A stretch of 64,000 bases of DNA from Methylobacterium sp. J-068 (GTDB lineage Bacteria > Pseudomonadota > Alphaproteobacteria > Rhizobiales > Beijerinckiaceae). The stretch is from the NCBI RefSeq assembly GCF_022829445.1, contig NZ_JAKSXY010000083.1, positions 62,001 through 126,000 on the forward strand, in the 5' to 3' direction. The stretch's first letter is position 1. Each line of letters starts with the position of its first letter. Both the position numbers and the translations under genes were made by a program. Positions 27,232-35,606 of the stretch are shown here, one piece after another. Below the pieces are notes generated by a model, which worked only from the letters and a program-made list of their open reading frames with translations, was not told the DNA's origin and made no database searches.

Positions 27232-28224
27232 CTACTGGCTACGGCGTCCGAAGGAGACGGCGTAGGCCTGGACGCGTGCATCGATCAGGGGGTCATCGGA
27301 GACCTCGATGCCATCGGTCAGCGCGTTCGGCATGAACAGGAGCGCCTTCTCGGCCTCGGCGCTGTCGGGCACGACCTTCGACACCGTGAGGACGCCGAGG
27401 TCGACCGTCCTACGGTCATCGGGCCAGGGCTTCGTGGCGTCGTTGGTCGGATCGCCCGGAGCGGCGAGCTGTGCCTGAACGGTGAACCGGGCCGGCTCCT
27501 TCGCGATCCGGGGGCCGATCTCCGCCATCAGGTAGTCGGGTCCGCGCTTGGCGGCTTCCTCCGGCGCGAGGAGATCCTCGCCCTGGACCGGCACGAAGCG
27601 GAAACGGAACGGCTGGCGCTTGCCGTCCTTGTCGACGAAGACGAAGGCGTTCACGCCGTTGTAGGTTTGCCGCGCCAGGCTCGACGGGGTCTTGGCGGTG
27701 CCGCCGGCCGTGGCCGCCGCCGGGTGGGTCGCCGTGAACCGCTCCAGCGCGGTCGGGTGCGCCGCATCCGGACCGCTGGCGGCGACCGCCTGGAGCAGGT
27801 CGCGGAACTCCTCGCCGGTGGCGACGGGGAAGTACTTGAGCGCGTTCAGGACGACGTCCATCTCCGAGCCGTCGACGAGCTTGAACTTGAGCGACATCCC
27901 GTGTGGATTGGCATTGGCCGCGCCGTCGGGGATCGTCGGCACGCCGGTCGCATCCGAGAACCGGATCGTCACCGGGACGGCCGGACCCTGGAACAGGGAG
28001 GCCTTGCTGATCCGTCCGGCCTCGGCCGACGGGGTGAAGCTGCCTTCCGCCACGACGCCCTTGGCGTGGTTGGCGCGCTTGCCGGGATGGGTTCCGAACA
28101 GCTTGTTCATGACGTCGATGGTCTGTTCGGCCGTCGTCGCCTCCTCGGCCAGGACCGGCGCGGTGTGCGCGACAGCAAAAGCGACACTGAGGGCGAGGAC
28201 GTACGGGATGCTCGATGAACGCAT
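27232..28224 (-). CDS. Secreted catalase-family peroxidase (SrpA-like)
   Basis: A 330-residue protein with ATG at 28224 preceded by GAGG. It has a signal peptide (SSSIPYVLALSVAFAVAHTAPVLA) and the short catalase-related peroxidase core: the distal histidine in ANHAKGVVAEGSFTP, an ANPHGMSLKFKL block and RQTYNGVNAFVFVDKDGKRQPFRFRFVP. These are periplasmic haem peroxidases smaller than true catalases. It would remove peroxide or oxidise organic donors outside the cytoplasm. Nothing co-directional lies immediately downstream. Confidence 0.88.
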   Translation of the reverse strand: MRSSSIPYVLALSVAFAVAHTAPVLAEEATTAEQTIDVMNKLFGTHPGKRANHAKGVVAEGSFTPSAEAGRISKASLFQGPAVPVTIRFSDATGVPTIPDGAANANPHGMSLKFKLVDGSEMDVVLNALKYFPVATGEEFRDLLQAVAASGPDAAHPTALERFTATHPAAATAGGTAKTPSSLARQTYNGVNAFVFVDKDGKRQPFRFRFVPVQGEDLLAPEEAAKRGPDYLMAEIGPRIAKEPARFTVQAQLAAPGDPTNDATKPWPDDRRTVDLGVLTVSKVVPDSAEAEKALLFMPNALTDGIEVSDDPLIDARVQAYAVSFGRRSQ

Positions 28225-28439
28225 GACGATCCTCAAGGCAGCGTCGATGCTGGATGCACCGACCGGCTGAATTCAGAATCGTTCTTACATCACGAAGGGT
28301 GACGGCGGACAACGCATAGGTTGCTCGGGCCGACGATCGCGGACCTGCCCGCTTTCCGAAGCGGCGAGACTCCGGGTGAGCCCGCCCAGGCTCGACATGC
28401 GCCGTCTCGACTGCCACCTTCGAAGCGTCGCCCGGTGTC

Positions 28440-28803
28440 GGTTTCCCGACCCTTCCACAATGCCGGCGCCTCATCGGCGGACGAGGACTCGACCGCGTCC
28501 TCGATGTCGGTGGTCCGGCGACGCTGGAGCGGTCGATTGCCCGCCGCACGGGCTGGCGGACATATCTCGGTGATCGGCATCCTCACGGGCGTGGCCGGGC
28601 CGCTGTCGCTGGTCCCGGCGCTGATCCGCCTCCGGGGCGTGCTGGTCGGCAGCCGCCGGCACCAGATCGACACGGTCCGCGGCATCGAGGCCTGCGGGCT
28701 CCGGCCGATCGTCGACAGCCGCTCCCCCCTGGCGGACCTCGTCTCGACATTCCGGCACCAGGAGAGCCGCCGCCACTTCGGCAGGATCTGCATCGAGATC
28801 TGA
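28440..28803 (+). pseudogene. Zinc-type alcohol dehydrogenase, 3' remnant with frameshift
   Basis: The end of the frame (about 28551-28800) reads ARAGGHISVIGILTG, then HQIDTVRGIEACGLRP and FRHQESRRHFGRICIEI, the C-terminal third of medium-chain alcohol dehydrogenases/quinone reductases. The preceding part, GGRGLDRVLDVGGPATLERSIA, lies in another frame at about 28475-28543, so an indel near 28540-28555 breaks the gene. The N-terminal catalytic domain is not found upstream. It is a truncated, frameshifted relic. Confidence 0.75.
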
Positions 28804-28819
28804 TTCTTCGACGCTTTTC

Positions 28820-29215
28820 TCAGACCGCCCGCAGCAGGGCGAGGGCCGCCACGGTGATCACCACGAAGGTCGCCAGGATTCCGCCCCCGCGACAGGCGAA
28901 CTGGCGCGGGGAGTTCTTGGGCGCGAACATCCCGAACGGATGCAGCACGCGCGCGACGAGCAGCACGATCAGGAGGCCGCGCACCAGGGTCGGGCCGCCG
29001 CCCGCCGCTTCCAGCAGGGCGATGAGGAGGACCGCCAGCGGAACGTACTCGCCGAAATTGCCCTGCGCGCGAATCCGCTTCTCCAGGTTCGCGTTCCCGC
29101 CATCCCCATGCAGAACATCCCCGGACAGGCGGCCGGCGACGACCCAACCGGACAGGCCGACATAGAGGAGCGCGAACAGGGCCGCGTAGAAGGCCGTCAG
29201 GGCGGGGTAGATCAC
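28820..29215 (-). CDS. MAPEG family membrane protein
   Basis: A 131-residue protein; GTG start at 29215 with GGAG 7 bases before it. Four membrane segments are visible (ALTAFYAALFALLYVGLSGWVV, VPLAVLLIALLEAAG, LLIVLLVARVLHPFG, ILATFVVITVAALALL), with the family motifs KRIRAQGNFGEYVPL and ARVLHPFG. MAPEG proteins include glutathione transferases and peroxidases; bacterial members of this size are mostly unassigned. It may belong to the stress-related neighbourhood of peroxidases around it. Confidence 0.88.
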   Translation of the reverse strand: MIYPALTAFYAALFALLYVGLSGWVVAGRLSGDVLHGDGGNANLEKRIRAQGNFGEYVPLAVLLIALLEAAGGGPTLVRGLLIVLLVARVLHPFGMFAPKNSPRQFACRGGGILATFVVITVAALALLRAV

Positions 29216-29267
29216 GGGGTCACTCCGGCAAATGGTTACACGCGCACGAGGGTGGCGCGATGCGAGG

Positions 29268-29774
29268 TCAGCGGGCGCCTTGCGCCGTCCGGCTCGGGTC
29301 ATCGGCCGGATCGATGTAGTTCAATCCGAAGGGACCGGTTCCGTTGACCTGGAGTTCCACCGGCTCGCTCGTGGTCCACAAAGCGTGCGGCATGTCCCGC
29401 GGCAGATAGACGAAGCCTCCGGCACGCAACGGCTTGCCGGCGGCCTTGTCGAGCGTCGCGCCATGCTGGTGGTGGATGGATCCGGCCAGGATGGTCAGCG
29501 TCTCGTCCTGCGCATGCGTGTGCGGCGCGATGAGGGTGTCGGCGGGAAACCTGATGCGCAGCACGAACGGACCCGGTTTGGCCGGATCGCCCGCCACGAG
29601 GCTGATCTGCGTGCCCTTCGGCAGGTTCGCCGGTCCGGGTCCGTAGACGACGCTGGCGCCATCCGGAACGGTGACGCCGCCATGTGCCGCGTGATCGCTT
29701 CCCTGGGCAGAGGCGACGGTGGCGATGGGCACCGTCATCAGGGCGAGGATCAGGGTTCTGGCGAGCGCGTTCAT
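29268..29774 (-). CDS. Secreted cupin-domain protein
   Basis: A 168-residue protein with AGGAGG upstream and signal peptide ALARTLILALMTVPIATVASAQ. The cupin has the metal motif PHTHAQDETLTILAGSIHH and a second strand pair with LPRDMPHALWT, so the His/Glu ligands for one metal are present. Its role is unknown; periplasmic cupins of this type often accompany oxidoreductases. It is co-directional with the MAPEG gene 52 bases downstream and with the catalase-family gene upstream. Confidence 0.85.
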   Translation of the reverse strand: MNALARTLILALMTVPIATVASAQGSDHAAHGGVTVPDGASVVYGPGPANLPKGTQISLVAGDPAKPGPFVLRIRFPADTLIAPHTHAQDETLTILAGSIHHQHGATLDKAAGKPLRAGGFVYLPRDMPHALWTTSEPVELQVNGTGPFGLNYIDPADDPSRTAQGAR

Positions 29775-29903
29775 GATGCCTCCTGAAATCCGGGATCGTC
29801 AGGGATGAGGATGGTCGCGCCAGCGACCGATACCGTTCGAGCCGGACGCCGCTGCCCTCGAAAGAGGGTTGCGACGGCACCCGGTCCCGTCGCCCGCCGG
29901 ATC

Positions 29904-30980
29904 TCAGCGCCCGGCGCCGGGCTCATGGATCGGGCATCCGTTGAAATGCTGGCGGAACGCGGCCGAATGCTTGTAGGGGGCATTGCGCGCGCGGTTGATG
30001 TTGCCGAGGGGCCGATGGGCGGCGAGCCCCGTCCAGACGCTGAAGCGCATCTCCTCGTCGACCGCTTGCACGCGCGCCTCGTCCCAACTGTCCTGCGGCC
30101 GGACTGCGATGAGGCCGACGCGCTGGAACGGTGCCTCGTCCTCGCTCCATTCCACCGTCGGGTCCTCCACGGGCTGCCGTTCGGGGTCGCGGCAAAGCTG
30201 GACGCGGAACTCCCAGACGCCCTCGATCCCGCGCATCTCGGATTGCACCGTCTCGCGGATCGCGTTGGGATGGCCGGAGGCGTCGATCTCGGTTCCAGTC
30301 AGCGCGGTGAGGGCGGGCGCGACGGGGGCGACGGAAAACTTGGCGATGTAGTCGCCGTACCGGAACGGCGTGACGCTGTAATAGGTCTCGCCCAGCGGGT
30401 CGACATTGGGCGCGCCGCCGAGGGCCCCGATGGTCGTGCTCTCGATGCCCACCGCGTGCAGCGACTTGTTGATCCCGCGCAGCACCGTCGAGGCCGCGAC
30501 CTTCAAGCCCTCGGCCCGGTCGGTGGTGCCGGCCAGCAGCTTCAGGCTGCCGAGGAACTTCTCGGCGTTCGGCGCCTGGAAGACCTTGCCGTTGACCAGG
30601 ATGAAGTTCTGGGTCGTGCCCTCGGCGCCCGGCAGGCGTTCGCCCTCCACGTCGAGCACCTTCAGGGCGAGGCCGCGCGGCAGGGAGACCGCGTCGGGCA
30701 GGATGTCGCCGGCATTGGTCGACATCCGCATGTAGACCCGGTGCTCACCGGGCTTGGCGAACAAGCCCTGCGCGAGCTCCGGGGGCAGATTCGCGTCGAT
30801 CGTCAGCACCCCTTCGAGAATGCCGTGCGACTTGGCGTGCACGGACCGGACCGCATGGCCGGAATCATCGGCCACGGTTCGGAGGATCTTGTCGAAGGTT
30901 TGGTTCAACTGTTCGATGGTCTCGCCCTCGTCGGACCTGACGACCTCGACATCGGGGCTATAGCGGACGGGCGCTTGCAA
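29904..30980 (-). CDS. Catalase-family protein, cytoplasmic type
   Basis: About 358 residues. The frame is open far upstream, but the protein appears to start at TTG 30980 (CGGAG 9 bases before), giving MQAPVRYSPDVEVV. It has SVHAKSHGILEGVLTI with the distal His, MRMSTNAGDILPD, and the C-terminal block GNINRARNAPYKHSAAFRQHFNG typical of catalase-like haem proteins found near dioxygenases and peroxidases. There is no signal peptide, unlike the paralogue at 27232. The substrate is unknown: some relatives are peroxidases or lyases rather than catalases. Confidence 0.85.
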   Translation of the reverse strand: MQAPVRYSPDVEVVRSDEGETIEQLNQTFDKILRTVADDSGHAVRSVHAKSHGILEGVLTIDANLPPELAQGLFAKPGEHRVYMRMSTNAGDILPDAVSLPRGLALKVLDVEGERLPGAEGTTQNFILVNGKVFQAPNAEKFLGSLKLLAGTTDRAEGLKVAASTVLRGINKSLHAVGIESTTIGALGGAPNVDPLGETYYSVTPFRYGDYIAKFSVAPVAPALTALTGTEIDASGHPNAIRETVQSEMRGIEGVWEFRVQLCRDPERQPVEDPTVEWSEDEAPFQRVGLIAVRPQDSWDEARVQAVDEEMRFSVWTGLAAHRPLGNINRARNAPYKHSAAFRQHFNGCPIHEPGAGR

Positions 30981-31240
30981 GGTGAGAGGCTCCGGATCGG
31001 TGTAATCAGGGTGAGAACATCCTTTGCTTCGGTCCGTTCCACTTTTGCGGGCGTTCAAGAATCCGTGAGTGCCGTGGCGTGTGAAGCGAAGCCGGCCGCC
31101 GCCCCGCGCCGCGCCCCGGATGTCATGGCGGCGATGTCCGGAAACGCGGCCCGCTGCGCGGGGAGTGGGGTGGCAGCATCTCGGCCCGGATCGAGGAAGG
31201 GGATCGCCCTCGACGAGATCTGCGCGCGCGGGATGAGCCG

Positions 31241-32575
31241 TCAGGGACGTCGATGGGCCGGCCTCGGCAATCCGAGGTTCTCGCGCAGCGTGCGGCCCTC
31301 GTACTCCGTGCGGAACAGGCCGCGGCGCTGGAGTTCGGGGATCACCAGGGCGGCGAAATCGTCGAGGCCGCCGGGCAGCGTCGGCGGCATGATGTTGAAG
31401 CCGTCCGCGCCGTGGGCCTCGAAGCGCTCCTGCAACGCGTCGGCGATCTGGCTCGCGGTGCCCACCAGCGTCCAGTGCCCGCGCGCGCCGGCGATGCGCA
31501 GGTAGAGTTCGCGGATGGTCAGCCCGTCGCGCCGGGCGAGGGTCAGCATCAGAGCCTGCCGGCTCTTGCCGCCCTCCGTCTCGGGCAGGTCGGGCACCAG
31601 GGCGTCTTCCGGATAGGCGGACAGGTCGGCGCCGGCGAGCTGTTCGAGCAGCGAGCGGCCGACCACGGGGTGGATCAGGTCCTGCAATTCCCCGTAGCGG
31701 TCCTGGGCCTCGCCCGCCGAGCGCCCGACGACCGGAAAGGCGCCGGGCATGATCTTGAGGTGATCCGGGTCGCGCCCGAAGCCTTCCATGCGGCCCTTCA
31801 CGTCGGCGTAGAAGGCGGTCGCGTCCTCCAGGGTCTCCTGCGCGGTGAAGACGATCTCGGCGGTGCGCGCGGCCAGCGCCTTGCCGGCCTCGGAGGAGCC
31901 GGCCTGGACCACGACCGGGTGGCCCTGCGGCGGGCGCGGCACGTTGAGGGGCCCGCGCACGGAGAAATGCGCGCCCTCGTGGGCCAGGAGATGCAGCCGG
32001 TCCGGATCGAAGAACCGGCCGGCCTCCCGGTCGCGCACGAAGGCGTCGTCCGCGTAGGAATCCCACAGGCCCCGGACCACGTCGACGAACTCCTCGGCCC
32101 GGGCATAGCGGTGGGCATGGGCGAGGTGGCTCTCACGGCTGAAGTTCCAGGCCTCGCGCGGATCGGCGGAGGTCACGAGGTTCCAGCCGGCCCGGCCCTC
32201 GCTGAGATGGTCGAGGGAGGCGAACTTGCGGGCGACGTGGAACGGCTCGTTGTAGGTGGTGGAGGCGGTGGCCACGAGGCCGACCCGCTCGGTCACCGCC
32301 GAGAGGTGGGAGAGCAGGGTGAAGGGCTCGAACTGCCCGACATAGCGGATCGCCGTGCGGCTGAGGGCGTCGATGTCCTCGCCCCGAACCGCGACGCCGT
32401 CGGCGAGGAAGATCAGGTCGAACTTCGCCGCCTCCGCCACCGCCGCGATCCGGCGGTAATGCGCGGCGTTGACGCCGGCATCGGCCTGCGCGGACGGGTG
32501 GCGCCACGCCGCGACGTGATGGCCGCCGGGATAGAGGAAGGCGCCGAGGCGCATGCGGTCGCGGCGGGCCGGCAT
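31241..32575 (-). CDS. LLM-class FMNH2-dependent monooxygenase (NtaA/SnaA/DszA-like)
   Basis: A 444-residue protein with GAGGGAGGG before its ATG. It begins RMRLGAFLYPGGHHVAAWRHP and contains STTYNEPFHVARKFASLDHLSEGRAGWNLVTS, QAGSSEAGKALAARTAEIVFT and GTASQIADAL, the pattern of the NtaA/SnaA/DszA/DmoA group of two-component monooxygenases. These use FMNH2 from a separate reductase to cleave C-S or C-N bonds. It lies 12 bases after the acyl-CoA-dehydrogenase-like gene, so they are an operon. Confidence 0.9.
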   Translation of the reverse strand: MPARRDRMRLGAFLYPGGHHVAAWRHPSAQADAGVNAAHYRRIAAVAEAAKFDLIFLADGVAVRGEDIDALSRTAIRYVGQFEPFTLLSHLSAVTERVGLVATASTTYNEPFHVARKFASLDHLSEGRAGWNLVTSADPREAWNFSRESHLAHAHRYARAEEFVDVVRGLWDSYADDAFVRDREAGRFFDPDRLHLLAHEGAHFSVRGPLNVPRPPQGHPVVVQAGSSEAGKALAARTAEIVFTAQETLEDATAFYADVKGRMEGFGRDPDHLKIMPGAFPVVGRSAGEAQDRYGELQDLIHPVVGRSLLEQLAGADLSAYPEDALVPDLPETEGGKSRQALMLTLARRDGLTIRELYLRIAGARGHWTLVGTASQIADALQERFEAHGADGFNIMPPTLPGGLDDFAALVIPELQRRGLFRTEYEGRTLRENLGLPRPAHRRP

Positions 32576-32587
32576 CGCGTCCCTCCC

Positions 32588-33805
32588 TCAGGCCGAGCCG
32601 ACGCGGTACTCGCGCGGCGGCGCGGTGCCGTTGACCGCGAAGGCGCCGACGATGCGGTCGCGGTAGATCCGCGGATTGTGCGAGGCGATGGTCCGGGCGT
32701 TGCGCCAGTAGCGGTCGAGGCCGAGCCCCTCCTTGACCGCCGAGGCGCCGAGCGCGTCGAACAGGCCGGTGGTGGCTTCCAGCACGAGGTTCGTGACCAC
32801 CGTGACCGCCTGATTGACCTCCACATCCGCGAGGGCGGCCGGCGCCGTCGTGTCCGCCCCGGCGCAGCGGGCCTCGAACACCCGCTGCACCGCCTCGGCC
32901 GCCTTCAGCACGATGGCGCCCGCCGCGTAGGCGTTGCCCCGGACGCGGCCGACCACCGCCTGAATCTGGGGATCGTCACTGGTGCGGCCCGCATTGCCGT
33001 GGCTGTAGACGCGGCGGCGCTCGGACACCAACCGGGCCACGTCCTCGGCCGCCGCGCGGCCGATGCCGGCCAGCGTCGCCAGATGCACGAGTTGGAAGAA
33101 CGCCATGGCGTAGGGGAAGCGCGCCGGGTCCGGTTTGATCCAGTCCGGCTCGACCACGACCCCGGCGAAATGCGCGGTGCCGCTCGCCGTCAAGGCCTGA
33201 CCGAACCCGTCCCAATCATCCGCGATGGCGACGCCGGGCGCCCGGGTCGAGACCGCCGCGACCACGGGCGCGCCGTCCTCGTCCTGGGCCGAAAGGTGGA
33301 TCCAATCCGCGAACAGCGAGCCGGTGGTGTAGAATTTCCGGCCATCGACGACCCGCTCGGCCCCGCGCCGGCGGATGATGGTATCGAACTGCCCGACCTT
33401 GGCCTCCCCGGTCTCGGAGACTCCGCTGCCGATGGTCTGGCCGGCCCCGATCCGCTCGGTCCAACGTGCCCGCCATTCGGGCGAGCCCGAGCACAGCACG
33501 TCCTCGGTGAAGCCGAAATGCGCGCGCAGCGCATTGGTGACGTTGGAATCGGCCTGCGACAGCTCGATCAGGAGGTTGAACAGTTCGGGCAGGCTCGCCC
33601 CGTGCCCGCCCGCCGCCTCGGGCAGGCGCAGGGTGGTGAAGCCCGCCTCCTTGAGCCAGCCGATCTCGGCATGCGGCAGGCGGCGCTCCGCGTCCCGCGC
33701 CACGGCGGTGGCCCGGATCTCCGCGAAGGCCGGGCGAAAACGCGCGGCGAGATCCTCGTAGCGGGCGCTCGGGCCGGCACCCCAGCCCGCATCCGTTTGC
33801 GACAT
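32588..33805 (-). CDS. Acyl-CoA dehydrogenase-fold flavoprotein (SfnB/DszC-like)
   Basis: A 405-residue protein with the acyl-CoA dehydrogenase fold: LKEAGFTTLRLPEAAGGHGASLPELF, VSETGEAKVGQFDTII, GRKFYTTGSLFADWIHLSA and YRDRIVGAFAVNG. The acyl-CoA-dehydrogenase catalytic base is not obvious, and the sequence fits the flavin-dependent monooxygenase branch (SfnB, DszC) linked with sulfur scavenging. It would take reduced flavin and oxidise a sulfur compound together with the LLM monooxygenase encoded directly downstream. No reductase gene is adjacent. Confidence 0.87.
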   Translation of the reverse strand: MSQTDAGWGAGPSARYEDLAARFRPAFAEIRATAVARDAERRLPHAEIGWLKEAGFTTLRLPEAAGGHGASLPELFNLLIELSQADSNVTNALRAHFGFTEDVLCSGSPEWRARWTERIGAGQTIGSGVSETGEAKVGQFDTIIRRRGAERVVDGRKFYTTGSLFADWIHLSAQDEDGAPVVAAVSTRAPGVAIADDWDGFGQALTASGTAHFAGVVVEPDWIKPDPARFPYAMAFFQLVHLATLAGIGRAAAEDVARLVSERRRVYSHGNAGRTSDDPQIQAVVGRVRGNAYAAGAIVLKAAEAVQRVFEARCAGADTTAPAALADVEVNQAVTVVTNLVLEATTGLFDALGASAVKEGLGLDRYWRNARTIASHNPRIYRDRIVGAFAVNGTAPPREYRVGSA

Positions 33806-34133
33806 GGTCTTCCAATCCCGTCCTGCGATCTGGTTCCGAAGCCGCGCCGGTGCCCGTCGAGAGCGAGCGGAACCGGCGCGTCGGGAAGCGTTGAGATCCG
33901 GGATTAATACACGAAACTCAAGTCATCGATCCGTTATCGACGCATAATTAAGTGAGTTTGGGACGCAAATCTCTTGGTTTGTCTATGTAAGAACGATCAG
34001 TCTCCCGTGGGAGCACAAGACAAAAGAAGCTTCTTGTTGACCGGGCAACCAGGACCAATACCCTGGTCTTCCTGGCCTCTTCCCGCTCGGACGAGCTCGG
34101 GCGAGGCCATGCCCCCTCCGGACGGATCTTTCG
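33806..34133. promoter_or_regulatory. Divergent promoter region of two organosulfur units
   Basis: A 328-base region, richer in A/T than the genes on both sides, between the divergent flavoprotein and LLM genes. It contains an inverted repeat AAACTCA (33914-33920) and TGAGTTT (33953-33959) and a GACCA/TGGTC hairpin near 34052-34070. Both promoters must lie here, but I cannot assign -35/-10 boxes with confidence. Confidence 0.4.
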
Positions 34134-35531
34134 ATGACGACGCGCCGCGAACTCCGGCTGAACGCCTTCCAGATGGGCTCGCCCAACCACACCTGGGCCG
34201 GGCTGTGGCGGCACCCGCGCGACACGGGCAGCGCCTACAACACCCTCGATTACTGGGTGGATCTGGCGCACACCGCCGAGCGCGGCCTGTTCGACGGGGT
34301 CTTCCTCGCCGATGTCCTCGGGCAGTACGACGTCTATGGCGGTAACGCGGACGCGGCCCTGGCGCGTGCGGCGCAGGCGCCCAACATCGATCCGTTCCTG
34401 GTGGTGCCCGCCATGGCGCAGGCGACGCGCCATCTCGGCTTCGGCGTCACCGCCAACCTGACCTACGAGCATCCCTATCCGTTCGCGCGGCGGATCACGA
34501 CGCTCGACCACCTCACCGGCGGCCGGATCGGCTGGAACATCGTCACCGGCTACCTCGAGAGCGGCGCGCGCGGCATGGGGCAGGACAAGGCCCGCGCCCA
34601 TGACGAGCGCTACGAGGCGGGGGAGGATTTCTTGGAAGCGTCCTACAAGCTCTGGGAGGGGAGCTGGGAGGAGGGCGCGGCGCGGCGCGATCGGGAGAGC
34701 GGCGTCTTCACGGAACCCGCGCGGGTTCACCGCATCCGGCATGACGGCCCCTACTATCGCGTGGATGGCCGACACCTCGCCGAGCCCTCGCCCCAGCGCA
34801 CGCCGGTGCTCTATCAGGCCGGGACCTCGAGCCGGGGCAAGCTGTTCGCCGGCCGGCACGCGGAGGCCGTCTTCCTCAACGGCCAGACCAAGCCGATCGC
34901 CGCCAAGGCCGTGCGCGGCATCCGGGAGGCGGCGCGGGCCGCCGGTCGCGACCCGTACGACGTCCGCATGTTCCTCGGCGCCACGGTGATCGTCGCGCCG
35001 ACCCGCGCCGAGGCCCTGAGCTTACGCGACGAGTATGCGCACTTCATCGACGTCGAGGGCCAGCTCGCCCTGGTCTCCGGCTGGACCGGCATCGACCTGT
35101 CGACCCTGGAGCCCGACGAGGCCCTGGCCTACGTCAAGACCAACGCCATGCAGTCGCTGGTGGAGAACCTGACGCAACCGGGCGAGCGACCCTTCTCCCG
35201 CGCGGATTTCGCCGAGTTCGGCCCGCGCGGCGCCCGCGCGCCCTTCATCGTCGGCTCGCCCTCGGAGGTCGCCGACGAACTCGTCGCCTGGGCCGAAGCG
35301 ACGGATGCCGACGGCTTCAATCTGACCCGCGCGGTCGCGCCCGAGACCCTGGAGGCCTTCGTCGATCTCGTGGTGCCGGAACTGCAGGCGCGGGGCGCAT
35401 TCAAGACGCGCTACCAGGAGGGAACACTGCGCGAGAAGCTGTTCCCGGGCAGCGGCCCGCTCATGAAGGCGAGCCATCCGGGCGCGGGCTTCCGCCGGGA
35501 TGCGCCGGAGGGCCTGCGAGCCGCCTCGTGA
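34134..35531 (+). CDS. LLM-class flavin-dependent monooxygenase (NtaA/DmoA-like)
   Basis: A 465-residue protein starting RRELRLNAFQMGSPNHTWAGLWRHP, with DGVFLADVLGQYDVYGGN, TANLTYEHPYPFARRITTLDHLTGGRIGWNIVTGY and LYQAGTSSRGKLFAGRHAEAVFLNG, classic for the NtaA/DmoA/SnaA family. It is longer than SsuD and close to dimethylsulfide or nitrilotriacetate monooxygenases. It needs FMNH2 from another protein. It is transcribed alone, divergent from the flavoprotein gene, and converges on metQ. The substrate is inferred to be an organosulfur compound only from context. Confidence 0.88.
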   Translation: MTTRRELRLNAFQMGSPNHTWAGLWRHPRDTGSAYNTLDYWVDLAHTAERGLFDGVFLADVLGQYDVYGGNADAALARAAQAPNIDPFLVVPAMAQATRHLGFGVTANLTYEHPYPFARRITTLDHLTGGRIGWNIVTGYLESGARGMGQDKARAHDERYEAGEDFLEASYKLWEGSWEEGAARRDRESGVFTEPARVHRIRHDGPYYRVDGRHLAEPSPQRTPVLYQAGTSSRGKLFAGRHAEAVFLNGQTKPIAAKAVRGIREAARAAGRDPYDVRMFLGATVIVAPTRAEALSLRDEYAHFIDVEGQLALVSGWTGIDLSTLEPDEALAYVKTNAMQSLVENLTQPGERPFSRADFAEFGPRGARAPFIVGSPSEVADELVAWAEATDADGFNLTRAVAPETLEAFVDLVVPELQARGAFKTRYQEGTLREKLFPGSGPLMKASHPGAGFRRDAPEGLRAAS

Positions 35532-35563
35532 GGGGCAGCCCGCCCATTCGGCTAAGCCCGCGC

Positions 35564-35606
35564 GGGACCTACCAACTCATCAGTGGGGACCTACCAGCTC
35601 GTAAGC
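35564..35606. repeat. 22-bp tandem near-duplication at the metQ 3' end
   Basis: GGGACCTACCAACTCATCAG at 35564 and GGGACCTACCAGCTCGTAAG at 35586 are offset by 22 bases. The second copy covers the last codons of metQ (TSW then TAG); the first repeats this end with small changes (MSW then TAG), outside the gene. It looks like a small slippage or duplication scar. Confidence 0.6.

Noticed and set aside
33806..34133. An insertion-sequence end or attachment site in the A/T-rich gap
   Set aside because: There is an inverted repeat but no transposase, target duplication or integrase gene near it.
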